Origin: Pseudomonas lijiangensis
GTDB taxonomy: Bacteria > Pseudomonadota > Gammaproteobacteria > Pseudomonadales > Pseudomonadaceae
NCBI RefSeq assembly: GCF_018968705.1
Contig: NZ_CP076668.1
Coordinates: 5,343,001-5,407,000 of the forward strand
Direction: 5' to 3'
DNA length: 64,000 nt
This document shows positions 9,766-19,530 of this stretch, one piece after another (within the stretch, counting starts at the first letter, position 1; the number at the start of each line of letters is the position of its first letter). The position numbers were made by a program, and so were the translations under genes. Under the pieces are notes generated by a model that was not told the origin of the DNA, searched no databases, and was given only the letters and a program-made list of their open reading frames with translations.

Positions 9766-10475
9766 ATCTGTTCGAGTGGCTACGACCACGCCCGAAAAAG
9801 ACGCCGCTGGAGCAGCAGCACCTGCAGCGTCTGGCAGAGCTGCCGCCCTTCGCGCCACTGAGTGAGGAGTCCTTGCGCAAGCAGCGCTGGGTCGTGCTGG
9901 ATCTGGAAACCAGCGGCCTGAACATGAACCGCGATCAGGTCCTGTCCATCGGTGCCGTAGTGATCGAAGACGGGGCCATCGATCTGGGCCAGCAGTTCGA
10001 GCGCACCATCTTGCGTGTCGATCACAAGGTCAGCCCGGCCGTGCTGATTCATGGCCTGGCGCCCAGCACCATCGCCGCGGGCAGCGAGCCGGTGGAAGCT
10101 TTTCTGGACTTCCTGGAGTTCGCAGGCTCAAGCCCGATGCTGGCGTTCCATGCACCATTCGACCAGCACATGCTGTCCCGTGCCCTGAAGGACAGTCTGG
10201 ATTATCGCTTGCAGCATCCTTTCTTCGATGTCGCTGAAATCGCCCCGATGCTCTGCCCCGACGCCAGCTTTTGTCAGGCCGGGCTGGACGACTGGACGAA
10301 CTTTTTCGGGCTGCACGCCGAAGAACGTCACCATGCCAGCGCCGATGCGCTGGTCACGGCTGAACTGGCCCTGATCCTGTTCAGCCACGCCCGCCGCCAG
10401 GGCATCGACAGCCCTGCACGGCTGGAGGAATCCCTGGGGCAATGGCGCAGGCGCAAGCAGAACCACTCGTTTTAA
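9762..10475 (+). CDS. DnaQ-like 3'-5' exonuclease (DEDDh)
   Basis: 237-aa protein with the three exonuclease motifs: ExoI VVLDLETSGLN (D and E), ExoII AFHAPFDQHML and ExoIII HHASADALVTAEL (His and Asp). This is the DEDDh family of DNA polymerase III epsilon proofreading subunits. It is too divergent and wrongly placed to be dnaQ itself. Its start overlaps the stop of the DUF294 protein. DUF294 protein plus exonuclease is a recurring gene pair in gamma-proteobacteria, which suggests a shared process, but which one is unknown. Confidence 0.9.
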   Translation: MNLFEWLRPRPKKTPLEQQHLQRLAELPPFAPLSEESLRKQRWVVLDLETSGLNMNRDQVLSIGAVVIEDGAIDLGQQFERTILRVDHKVSPAVLIHGLAPSTIAAGSEPVEAFLDFLEFAGSSPMLAFHAPFDQHMLSRALKDSLDYRLQHPFFDVAEIAPMLCPDASFCQAGLDDWTNFFGLHAEERHHASADALVTAELALILFSHARRQGIDSPARLEESLGQWRRRKQNHSF

Positions 10476-10518
10476 TTCCTCGCTCTCCCCCCTTCCTTCA
10501 ACATCTTCACTGCTCTCG

Positions 10519-10576
10519 TCGCGGCCAAGGCCCCTCCCACACATCCTGTTCTGTGGGGAAGGAGGCTTGGCCGCGA
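10519..10576. repeat. Inverted repeat of the 'GCGGCCAAG' REP class
   Basis: 11-bp arms TCGCGGCCAAG (10519-10529) and CTTGGCCGCGA (10566-10576), with nested CCTCCCACA / TGTGGGGAAGG-like sequence inside. It follows the exonuclease gene and may end its transcript. No T-run is present. The rest of the 244-bp gap up to ltnD shows only an AT-rich promoter-like stretch around 10595-10640. Confidence 0.65.
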
Positions 10577-10719
10577 TGCTTTCCCAATGTGAACTTTTGT
10601 TAAAAACAAAAAATACTTCACATTATCCACTCACTGATTCACTATCAGATTCACAGATCAGAACAATATCGCCCGTTTGCCAGCTCCAAAGGCATCGGCA
10701 CTGACTTGAGGATGACTTC

Positions 10720-11625
10720 ATGACTACGAAGAATGTTGGCGTTATCGGCCTGGGTGCCATGGGACTGGGTATTGCCCGTTCGCTGCTGCGCAATGGTTTC
10801 AATGTGCATGCCTGCGATGTACGTACCAGCGTGACCGAAGCGTTCGCCCAGGAAGGCGGTGTTGCCTGTGACTCGCCAGCAAGCATGGCGGCCGCCTGCG
10901 ACGTGATCATCACCGTCGTCGTCAACGCCGAGCAGACTGAAGCGGTCCTCTTTGGCGAGAACGGTGCCATCGGCGCACTGCGTCCCGGCAGCCTGGTCAT
11001 CGGCTGTGCCACCGTCGCGCCAACCTTCGCAGTCGAACTGGGCCAGCGCCTGGTCGATCAAGGCCTGCTGTATCTCGATGCCCCGATCTCCGGCGGCGCG
11101 GCCAAGGCAGCAGCTGGCCAGATGACCATGATGACCTCAGGCCCGGCCGAGTCCTACGCCAAGGCAGAAGCCGTGCTCAACGGCATGGCGGGCAAGGTCT
11201 ATCGCCTGGGCGATGTCCATGGCCTGGGCTCGAAAGTCAAAATCATCAACCAGTTGCTGGCCGGCGTGCACATCGCGGCAAGCGCCGAAGCCATGGCCCT
11301 GGGCCTGCGCGAAGGTGTCGATGCCGACGCCCTGTACGAAGTGATCACCAACAGCGCCGGTAACTCGTGGATGTTCGAGAACCGTGTACCGCACATCCTC
11401 AACGCGGATTACACCCCGCTGTCGGCGGTGGACATTTTCGTCAAGGATCTGGGCCTGGTACTGGATACCGCCCGCACCAGCAAATTCCCGCTGCCGCTGT
11501 CGGCCACGGCTCACCAGATGTTCATGCAGGCTTCCAGCGCCGGTTTCGGCCGTGAAGATGACTCTGCGGTGATCAAGATTTTCCCGGGCATCGAACTGCC
11601 GAAAGCCAAACCAGAACAAGCCTGA
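10720..11625 (+). CDS. ltnD: L-threonate 2-dehydrogenase (beta-hydroxyacid dehydrogenase family)
   Basis: 301-aa NAD-dependent enzyme. The Rossmann motif is VIGLGAMGLGIARSL at residues ~5-20, the substrate-binding glycine-rich stretch is LDAPISGGAAKAAAGQMTMM, and the catalytic lysine region is LGSKVKIINQLLAG. In the described tetronate pathway LtnD oxidises L-threonate to 2-oxo-tetronate. Assignment to LtnD rather than another family member rests on the following otnK-otnC-(gntP)-otnI genes. AGGA lies upstream of the ATG. First gene of the operon. Confidence 0.88.
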   Translation: MTTKNVGVIGLGAMGLGIARSLLRNGFNVHACDVRTSVTEAFAQEGGVACDSPASMAAACDVIITVVVNAEQTEAVLFGENGAIGALRPGSLVIGCATVAPTFAVELGQRLVDQGLLYLDAPISGGAAKAAAGQMTMMTSGPAESYAKAEAVLNGMAGKVYRLGDVHGLGSKVKIINQLLAGVHIAASAEAMALGLREGVDADALYEVITNSAGNSWMFENRVPHILNADYTPLSAVDIFVKDLGLVLDTARTSKFPLPLSATAHQMFMQASSAGFGREDDSAVIKIFPGIELPKAKPEQA

Positions 11626-11635
11626 GGAACGCCCC

Positions 11636-12925
11636 ATGACTTCGACTTCCTCTCGCCCGTTGCTGGGCTGCATCGCCGATGACTTCACCGGTGCCACGGA
11701 CCTGGCCAACATGCTGGTTCGCGGCGGCATGCGCACCGTGCAAAGTATCGGTATCCCGAGCGCTGAAATGGCAGCCGGCCTTGATGCCGACGCCATCGTG
11801 ATCGCCCTCAAGTCGCGCACAACACCCACCGCCGAAGCCATCGATGAGTCGCTGGCTGCGCTGGAATGGCTGCGCGAGCGCGGTTGCGAGCAGATCTTCT
11901 TCAAATACTGCTCGACCTTCGACTCGACAGCCGCTGGCAACATCGGCCAGGTCAGCGAAGCCCTGCTGGAAAAACTCGGCAGTGACTTCACCCTGGCGTG
12001 CCCTGCCTTCCCGGAAAACGGCCGCACGATCTTCCGTGGTCACTTGTTCGTTCAGGACCAGTTGCTCAACGAATCCGGCATGCAGAACCATCCGCTGACG
12101 CCCATGACCGACGCCAATCTGGTGCGCGTTCTGCAAGAGCAGACCAGCAAGAAAGTCGGCCTGTTGCGCTATGACACCGTCGCCAAGGGCGTGGACGCCG
12201 TACGCAGCAGAATCGCCGAGCTGCGCGCCGACGGCGTGAGCATGGCCATTGCCGATGCCGTTTCCGATGCCGACCTTTATGTACTGGGCGAAGCCTGTGC
12301 CGACCTGCCGCTGCTGACCGGTGGTTCGGGTCTGGCGCTGGGCCTGCCGGGCAACTTCCGCAAGGCTGGCAAGCTGCGCGATATCGATGCGGCAAAACAG
12401 GCCGCCGTCGGCGGTGGCGAAGTCGTCCTGGCGGGCAGCGCTTCGGTGGCCACCAATGGCCAGGTCGCGGCCTGGCTGGAAGACAACCGCCCTGCCCTGC
12501 GCATCAATCCGCTGGAGCTGGCGGCAGGCAAGCCGGTGGTCGAGCAGGCCCTGGCTTTCGCTCGCGATGCCGGGCAAACCGTTCTGATCTATGCCACCAG
12601 CACGCCGGATGAAGTCAAGGCCGTGCAGAAGGAGCTGGGTGTCGAACGCTCCGGCGCCATGGTCGAGGAAGCGCTGGGGCAGATCGCCAAAGGCTTGCTG
12701 GAGTCGGGCGTACGTCGCTTTGTCGTCGCCGGTGGCGAAACGTCGGGTGCAGTGGTTCAGGCGCTCGGCGTGCAATTGCTGCAGATCGGCGCACAGATCG
12801 ATCCGGGCGTTCCGGCGACCGTCAGCAGCGGCGCACAGCCGCTGGCGTTGGCACTCAAGTCCGGCAACTTCGGTGCCCGTGACTTCTTCGCCAAAGCCCT
12901 CAAGCAACTGGCAGGAGAAGCTTGA
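11636..12925 (+). CDS. otnK: 3-oxo-tetronate kinase
   Basis: 429-aa protein of the DUF1537/four-carbon acid sugar kinase family. N-terminal domain: LLGCIADDFTGATDLANMLV (residues ~9-28) with the substrate-binding DDFTGATD motif. C-terminal nucleotide-binding domain: VVAGGETSGAVVQAL (~360-375). It phosphorylates 3-oxo-tetronate to the 4-phosphate. It starts 10 bp after ltnD behind TGAGGAA and ends in a TGATG overlap with otnC. Confidence 0.92.
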   Translation: MTSTSSRPLLGCIADDFTGATDLANMLVRGGMRTVQSIGIPSAEMAAGLDADAIVIALKSRTTPTAEAIDESLAALEWLRERGCEQIFFKYCSTFDSTAAGNIGQVSEALLEKLGSDFTLACPAFPENGRTIFRGHLFVQDQLLNESGMQNHPLTPMTDANLVRVLQEQTSKKVGLLRYDTVAKGVDAVRSRIAELRADGVSMAIADAVSDADLYVLGEACADLPLLTGGSGLALGLPGNFRKAGKLRDIDAAKQAAVGGGEVVLAGSASVATNGQVAAWLEDNRPALRINPLELAAGKPVVEQALAFARDAGQTVLIYATSTPDEVKAVQKELGVERSGAMVEEALGQIAKGLLESGVRRFVVAGGETSGAVVQALGVQLLQIGAQIDPGVPATVSSGAQPLALALKSGNFGARDFFAKALKQLAGEA

Positions 12926-13563
12926 TGAGCAGCGAAAAAGCCCTGCGCGAAGAAATCTGCGATGTCGGCAGACTGCTGTATGGCCGTAGCTACACGGTCG
13001 GCAGCGCCGGCAACATCAGTGCCCGCCTCGACGACGGCTGGCTGATTACCCCGACCGACGCCTGCCTGGGCCGACTGAACCCGGCGGATATCGCCAAGGT
13101 CAATCTGGCGGGCGAATGGGTGTCCGGCAACAAGCCGTCCAAGACCCTGGCGCTGCATCGCGAGGTCTATGACCGCAACCCGGAAGTCGGCGGCGTGGTG
13201 CACACCCACTCGACGCATCTGGTCGCGCTGACGCTGGCCGGCGTCTGGAAAGAAGACGACATCCTGCCGCCACTGACGCCGTATCAGGTCATGAAAGTCG
13301 GGCATATCCCGCTGATTGGCTACGAACGTCCGGGCTCCCCGAAAGTCGCCGAGCGCGTCGCACAACTGGCCAACAGTGTGCGCGGCGTGATGCTGGAGCG
13401 ACTGGGCCCGGTGGTCTGGGAAAGCTCGGTCGCCAAGGCCTGCTACGCCCTGGAAGAACTCGAAGAAACCGCTCGCCTGTGGCTGATGACCAACCCCAAG
13501 CCTGCGCCACTGGACCCGGCAGCCCTTGAAGAGCTGCGTCAGGTCTTCGGCGCGAAGTGGTAA
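12925..13563 (+). CDS. otnC: 3-oxo-tetronate 4-phosphate decarboxylase (class II aldolase)
   Basis: 212-aa class II aldolase/adducin fold. GSAGNISARL is at residues ~29-38, and the zinc-binding histidines lie in VVHTHSTHLVAL (~92-103) with a third histidine further on (KVGHIPLIGYERPG). It decarboxylates 3-oxo-tetronate 4-phosphate to dihydroxyacetone phosphate. Start is ATG 12925 with GGAGAAG upstream; a TTG at 12922 is less likely. Its A overlaps the otnK stop (TGATG). Confidence 0.92.
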   Translation: MSSEKALREEICDVGRLLYGRSYTVGSAGNISARLDDGWLITPTDACLGRLNPADIAKVNLAGEWVSGNKPSKTLALHREVYDRNPEVGGVVHTHSTHLVALTLAGVWKEDDILPPLTPYQVMKVGHIPLIGYERPGSPKVAERVAQLANSVRGVMLERLGPVVWESSVAKACYALEELEETARLWLMTNPKPAPLDPAALEELRQVFGAKW

Positions 13564-13577
13564 CTCGCAAGCATTGA

Positions 13578-13602
13578 TCGGGAGTTGCCTGGCGACTCCC
13601 GA
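13578..13602. terminator. Intra-operon hairpin between otnC and gntP
   Basis: Arms TCGGGAGT (13578-13585) and ACTCCCGA (13595-13602) begin 14 bp after the otnC stop. There is no T-run, so I read it as an mRNA-stabilising or processing hairpin that could set different levels of enzyme and transporter. Confidence 0.4.
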
Positions 13603-13647
13603 CCGACGACAGCATCACCACACACAATAACAACAGGACTCAAGAGC

Positions 13648-13728
13648 ATGAATCATCCCTATCTCGCTTTTGTCAGCTATCGCTCAGCGTTTGTCTCGCT
13701 AACCCTTCTGCGGAGTGCACAGGCATGA
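13648..13728 (+). CDS. Possible 26-aa leader peptide coupled to gntP
   Basis: ATG 13648 follows ACAGGACTCAAGAGC (AGGA with suitable spacing) and opens a 26-codon frame (begins MNHPYLAFVSYRS). Its TGA overlaps the gntP ATG as ATGA. Position and coupling suggest a translational leader for the transporter. The peptide is not recognisable and conservation is untested. It could be chance. Confidence 0.4.
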   Translation: MNHPYLAFVSYRSAFVSLTLLRSAQA

Positions 13729-15182
13729 CTCCTTTCATGTTGATGGCTATTGCGGGTGCAGGGATCGCACTGCTGCTGTTTCTGGTTCTCAAATACAAAT
13801 TCCAGCCTTTCGTGGCCCTGATGCTGGTCAGCATCATCGTGGCACTGGTAGCCGGTGTGAAACCGGCCGATCTGGTCGCGACCATCGAAGGCGGCATGGG
13901 CAAGACCCTTGGCCATATCGCGATCATCATTGCCCTGGGCGCGATGATCGGGCGCATCATCGAACTGTCGGGAGGCGCCGAAGCACTGGCCAGAACGCTG
14001 ATCGACCGCTTCGGTAACAAGCGCACGCCACTGGCGCTGACCGTTGCAGGCTTCATGGTCGGTATTCCGGTGTTCTTCGAAGTGGGCGTGATCATTCTCA
14101 TGCCACTGGCCTACGGCGTGGCACGTGCGGCCCGCAAACCGCTGCTGATCTTTGCCTTGCCGATGTGCGCCGCGTTGCTGGCCGTGCATGCCTTCCTGCC
14201 GCCGCATCCGGGTGCCGTCGCTGCTGCCAGCCAGCTGGGTGCAGACCTGGGTCGTGTGCTGATGCTGGGCATTCCGATGGTCGCGGTGCTGTGCATCATC
14301 GGTTACTTCGTCGCCGGTCGCATGACCCGCAAGACCTACCCGATGACAGACGATATCCGTGCCGAAGTCTACGGCCCGCATGTCACCAACGAAGACCTGG
14401 AAGCCTGGGCGCGCAACGACTATTCCACTGTCCGCGAAACCACGCAGGCCAGGACGATGGGCGGCGAAGAAAGCGCCAGCAGTCTGGCAAGCAAGCTGCC
14501 GCCAGCGCCTGCACCGGGTTTCGGCCTGATCATCGGGCTGATTCTGCTGCCTATCGTGCTGATCCTGCTGGGAACACTGGCCACCACCATGCTGCCGGTG
14601 ACGTCCACGCTGCGTGGCGTTCTGACCGTCCTCGGTGCTCCACTGGTTGCCCTGCTGATCGACACCCTGCTGTGCGCCTGGTTGCTGGGTACACGTCGCG
14701 GCTGGAGCCGTTCCCAGGTATCGGACGTCATCGGCTCGGCACTGCCGGGCGTGGCCATGGTGATCCTGATCGCTGGCGCCGGTGGCGTGTTCGGTAAAGT
14801 GCTGGTCGATACCGGCATCGGCGCAGTGGTTTCCGAAGCCTTGCGCCATACCGGCCTGCCGGTTCTGGCTCTGGGCTTCCTGCTGACCATGCTGCTGCGT
14901 GCGGTCCAGGGCTCCACCACTGTGGCGCTGGTTACCACCGCCGGTATTCTGAGCCCGCTGATCGCCACGCTGGACCTGAGCGCCAACCATCTGGCCCTGC
15001 TCTGCCTGGCCATGGGCGGTGGCGGTCTGGCCATGTCGCACATCAACGACGCGGGTTACTGGATGTTTACCAAGCTGGCAGGCCTGAACGTCGCCGACGG
15101 CTTGCGCACCTGGACCGTACTGGTCACGCTGCTGGGTACATTGGGCTTCGTCCTGACCCTGCTGCTCTGGCCCTTCGTCTGA
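13725..15182 (+). CDS. GntP-family gluconate/tetronate:H+ symporter
   Basis: 485-aa integral membrane protein with about 12-14 hydrophobic segments. Family signatures are HIAIIIALGAMIGRIIELSG, VGIPVFFEVGVIILMPL, LLAVHAFLPPHPGAVAAA and a C-terminal VQGSTTVALVTTAGIL. GntP permeases take up gluconate-like sugar acids. In this operon the substrate is probably a four-carbon acid such as L-threonate (inference from context). GGAG lies upstream inside the leader frame, and the start is coupled to the 26-aa frame. Confidence 0.93.
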   Translation: MTPFMLMAIAGAGIALLLFLVLKYKFQPFVALMLVSIIVALVAGVKPADLVATIEGGMGKTLGHIAIIIALGAMIGRIIELSGGAEALARTLIDRFGNKRTPLALTVAGFMVGIPVFFEVGVIILMPLAYGVARAARKPLLIFALPMCAALLAVHAFLPPHPGAVAAASQLGADLGRVLMLGIPMVAVLCIIGYFVAGRMTRKTYPMTDDIRAEVYGPHVTNEDLEAWARNDYSTVRETTQARTMGGEESASSLASKLPPAPAPGFGLIIGLILLPIVLILLGTLATTMLPVTSTLRGVLTVLGAPLVALLIDTLLCAWLLGTRRGWSRSQVSDVIGSALPGVAMVILIAGAGGVFGKVLVDTGIGAVVSEALRHTGLPVLALGFLLTMLLRAVQGSTTVALVTTAGILSPLIATLDLSANHLALLCLAMGGGGLAMSHINDAGYWMFTKLAGLNVADGLRTWTVLVTLLGTLGFVLTLLLWPFV

Positions 15183-15203
15183 CCTTTAGAGACTGGAGTT
15201 AAC

Positions 15204-15983
15204 ATGCCTCGTTTTGCCGCCAACCTCAGCATGCTGTACCCACAGCATGATTTCCTTGAGCGCTTCGCCGCAGCCGCTGCCGATGGTTTCGGCGCGGTCG
15301 AGTATCTGTTTCCCTACGACTACAGCCCGCAGGAGCTCAAGCAACGCCTGAGCGACAACGGTCTGGTGCAGGCGCTGTTCAACGCTCCGCCGGGCGACTG
15401 GGCCGCCGGTGAACGAGGCATCGCCACCTTGCCGGGCCGTGAGGCGGAATTTCGCAGCGGCATCGAAAAGGCACTGGAATATGCCCAAGTGCTCGGTAAT
15501 GACCGGATTCACGTCATGGCAGGCCTGCTGCCCGGCGAAGACCTGCGTCAGCGCCATCAGGCGGTGTACCTGGAAAACCTGACGTTTGCGGCTGAACAGG
15601 CCAAGGCTGCCGGAATCACGGTGCTGATCGAGCCGATCAACACACGCGACATGCCGGGCTTCTTCCTCAATCGTCAGGATCAGGCCCAGGATATTTGCCG
15701 TCAGGTGGGTGCCGACAACCTCAAGGTCCAGTTCGACTGCTACCACTGCCAGATCGTCGAAGGCGACCTGACAGCCAAGCTGCGTCGCGACTTTGCCGGG
15801 ATTGGCCACATCCAGATCGCGGGCGTGCCGGATCGTCACGAACCGGATCTGGGCGAGCTGAACTACGCGCACCTGTTCGAGGTGATCGACCAGTTGGGCT
15901 ATAAAGGCTGGATCGGTTGCGAATATCGTCCGAAGGGCGATACCAGTGAAGGCCTGGCGTGGCTGCGCCAATTGCAGGCTTGA
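15204..15983 (+). CDS. otnI: 2-oxo-tetronate isomerase (hydroxypyruvate-isomerase-like)
   Basis: 259-aa TIM-barrel protein of the xylose-isomerase-like/Hyi family: [20 protein letters not shown] at the N-terminus, [15 protein letters not shown], the metal-site glutamates and aspartate in [16 protein letters not shown] and VQFDCYHCQ, and a final [13 protein letters not shown]. It interconverts 2-oxo- and 3-oxo-tetronate between LtnD and OtnK. It starts 21 bp after gntP with GGAGTTAAC before the ATG. Last gene of the operon, followed by a strong hairpin. Confidence 0.92.
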   Translation: MPRFAANLSMLYPQHDFLERFAAAAADGFGAVEYLFPYDYSPQELKQRLSDNGLVQALFNAPPGDWAAGERGIATLPGREAEFRSGIEKALEYAQVLGNDRIHVMAGLLPGEDLRQRHQAVYLENLTFAAEQAKAAGITVLIEPINTRDMPGFFLNRQDQAQDICRQVGADNLKVQFDCYHCQIVEGDLTAKLRRDFAGIGHIQIAGVPDRHEPDLGELNYAHLFEVIDQLGYKGWIGCEYRPKGDTSEGLAWLRQLQA

Positions 15984-15991
15984 CCGCTTGA

Positions 15992-16020
15992 CGTCCTGCC
16001 TCAGCAGTTGAGGCAGGACG
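15992..16020. terminator. Bidirectional hairpin between otnI and the thioesterase gene
   Basis: Twelve-bp perfect arms CGTCCTGCCTCA / TGAGGCAGGACG with a 5-base loop, followed on the plus strand by the T-rich CTTCTCTTTATTCTT. The two genes converge on it, so it likely terminates both. Confidence 0.8.
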
Positions 16021-16027
16021 CTTCTCT

Positions 16028-16426
16028 TTATTCTTCCTGTGTATCGAACTGGTCCTTGATGTAGCGGATTTCAGTACGGCCATGGGGCGCAGGCAATCCG
16101 TCTTCGCCCAGGTTGACGAACACCATCTTCTCTACCGTCAGGATGCTCTTGCGAGTGATCTTGTTACGGACCTCACACATCAGAGTGATCGACGTACGCC
16201 CGAACTCGGTGGCGGTGATCCCCAGCTCGATGATGTCGCCCTGGCGCGAAGCGCTGACGAAGTTGATTTCCGAGATGTACTTGGTCACCACACGCTGATT
16301 GCCCAACTGGACGATGGCGTAGATCGCCGCCTCTTCATCGATCCAGCGCAGCAGACTGCCACCGAACAGCGTACCGTTGGGGTTGAGGTCTTCGGGCTTG
16401 ACCCACTTGCGGGTGTGGAAATTCAT
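16028..16426 (-). CDS. Hotdog-fold acyl-CoA thioesterase (YciA-like)
   Basis: 132 aa from ATG 16426, which has CAGGAG upstream; the frame is open further but without support. The hotdog family signature NPNGTLFGGSLLRWIDEEAA carries the catalytic acidic residue, and FVSASRQGDIIELG follows. These proteins hydrolyse acyl-CoA to free CoA and fatty acid; substrate range is not predictable. Single gene, convergent with otnI. Confidence 0.88.
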   Translation of the reverse strand: MNFHTRKWVKPEDLNPNGTLFGGSLLRWIDEEAAIYAIVQLGNQRVVTKYISEINFVSASRQGDIIELGITATEFGRTSITLMCEVRNKITRKSILTVEKMVFVNLGEDGLPAPHGRTEIRYIKDQFDTQEE

Positions 16427-16594
16427 GTTCACTCCTGGGCGACTGCCAATGGATGCCTGTCTTCGTGGCAGCATACCTAAAAACCCGGTGTCCGGGATTT
16501 CACCGATAGAAAACCTTGGGAAGAATCGCCAGCGCGGCTATACTGCCAAACGTTTCAAAACGGTCATCTTCACTTGATACCGTTCCCGCCACCT

Positions 16595-18130
<1,536 letters not shown>

Positions 18131-18132
18131 GT

Positions 18133-18302
18133 AGCGGCAAGCTGCAAGCCACAAGCAGCAAGTAAAAGCATTCCGTTTGCTTGCTGCCCTGGCCTGAAGC
18201 CTGCTCCTTTTATCGCTATTCATGCAGCCGCGAGCTGTAAGCTCCAGACTCTTGAGACAGGCGCACAGCCCTCTTGCAGCCTGGAGCTTGAAGCTTGCCG
18301 CT
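18133..18302. repeat. Palindromic repeat element between ahcY and metF
   Basis: The whole gap is bounded by perfect 11-bp inverted arms AGCGGCAAGCT (18133-18143) and AGCTTGCCGCT (18292-18302). Between them are internal AGCTGCAAGC / GAGCTTGAAGCT-type degenerate copies. This resembles the AGCTGCAAGCTGCAAG extragenic repeat class seen in Pseudomonas. It leaves just 16 bp before metF. Confidence 0.6.
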
Positions 18303-18318
18303 GGAGGCTCCCTCCACC

Positions 18319-19164
18319 ATGTCCCAAGACCGCCGTTTCAGCTTCGAGTTCTTCCCGACCAAGACCGACGCTGGGCATGAAAAGCTGCTGACCGTTGCGC
18401 GTCAGCTGGCCAGTTACAACCCGGATTTCTTCTCCTGCACCTATGGTGCCGGTGGTTCTACCCGTGACCGCACGATCAACACCGTGCTGCAACTGGAAAA
18501 CGAAGTCAAAATCCCTGCCGCACCGCACCTGTCGTGCGTGGGTGACAGCAAAGCCGAACTGCGCGAACTGCTGACCCAATACAAGAATGCCGGCATCAAA
18601 CGCATCGTCGCCCTGCGCGGCGACCTGCCGTCCGGCATGGGTATGGCCAGCGGTGAACTTCGCTACGCCAGCGACCTGGTTTCCTTCATCCGTGAAGAAA
18701 CCGGCGATCACTTCCATATCGAAGTGGCGGCGTACCCGGAGATGCACCCTCAGGCTCACAACTTCGAAAACGACCTGAAAAACTTCGTGCACAAGGCCAA
18801 CGCCGGTGCAGACAGTGCGATCACCCAGTACTTCTTCAACGCCGACAGCTACTTCCACTTCGTGGAACGTGTTCAGAAGCAAGGCGTGAGCCTGCCGATC
18901 GTGCCGGGCATCATGCCTATCACCAACTACAGCAAGCTGGCCCGTTTCTCGGATGCCTGCGGTGCGGAAATCCCGCGCTGGGTTCGCAAGCAACTGGAAG
19001 CCTATGGCGACGACATCCAGAGCATCCAGGCGTTTGGCGAACAGGTCATCACCGAAATGTGCGAACGCCTGCTTGAAGGCGGCGCACCGGGCCTGCACTT
19101 CTACACGCTCAACCAGGCAGAACCGAGCCTGGCCATCTGGAACAACCTGAAGCTGCCACGCTGA
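18319..19164 (+). CDS. metF: 5,10-methylenetetrahydrofolate reductase
   Basis: 281-aa FAD enzyme reducing methylene-THF to 5-methyl-THF for methionine synthesis. Signatures: RRFSFEFFPTKTDAG with the conserved FEFFP, FFSCTYGAGGSTRDRT, IVALRGDLPSG, and ITQYFFNADSYFHFVE. ATG 18319 gives the normal MSQDRRF N-terminus; the frame to 18295 runs into the repeat element and is not expected to be translated. Functionally linked to ahcY (homocysteine recycling). Confidence 0.97.
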   Translation: MSQDRRFSFEFFPTKTDAGHEKLLTVARQLASYNPDFFSCTYGAGGSTRDRTINTVLQLENEVKIPAAPHLSCVGDSKAELRELLTQYKNAGIKRIVALRGDLPSGMGMASGELRYASDLVSFIREETGDHFHIEVAAYPEMHPQAHNFENDLKNFVHKANAGADSAITQYFFNADSYFHFVERVQKQGVSLPIVPGIMPITNYSKLARFSDACGAEIPRWVRKQLEAYGDDIQSIQAFGEQVITEMCERLLEGGAPGLHFYTLNQAEPSLAIWNNLKLPR

Positions 19165-19530
19165 CAGGCCATTCTCCAGGCAGGGTCTTTCGGTGACTAC
19201 CGTGCGAAAGATCCTGCAGCAGAAACCGTTGGGCAGCATGAAAGCAGCGCAGCGCGTTTGCTCTGTTATACTCCAGCCTTCCCGCCAGGCTTACGCCCGG
19301 ACGCTCGGTCTTGCAGAAGCCATCTCGATCACGAAAACAGCGCATTTCCAACCCGCGCCGATGACACGAGATGAATCAAAGACCCCGCAGGACCGGACGG
19401 GATCGCGTCTTCTCAGTCTCTGTACACAAGGTCGGCAATCCAGCGATTGGCCGCTTCTACACGAGTTGAACGTCATTCGCGCCAGGCAGACTATCCCTTG
19501 AGCTCAAGCTCCAACAGAACAGGATTACTC
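19165..19530 (+). promoter_or_regulatory. metF-rhlE intergenic region; putative rhlE promoter and long 5' UTR
   Basis: This 366-bp region has no convincing gene. A hairpin GGTCTTTCG / CGAAAGATC around 19185-19213 lies after metF. TATACT at 19267-19272 looks like a sigma-70 -10 element, although no good -35 is visible at 17 bp. If used, it would give a leader of about 250 nt before rhlE. Confidence 0.35.

Noticed and set aside
13677..15041. Minus-strand 454-codon frame
   Set aside because: Antisense to gntP; composition (His/Gln/Asp rich) is that of a membrane-protein antisense.
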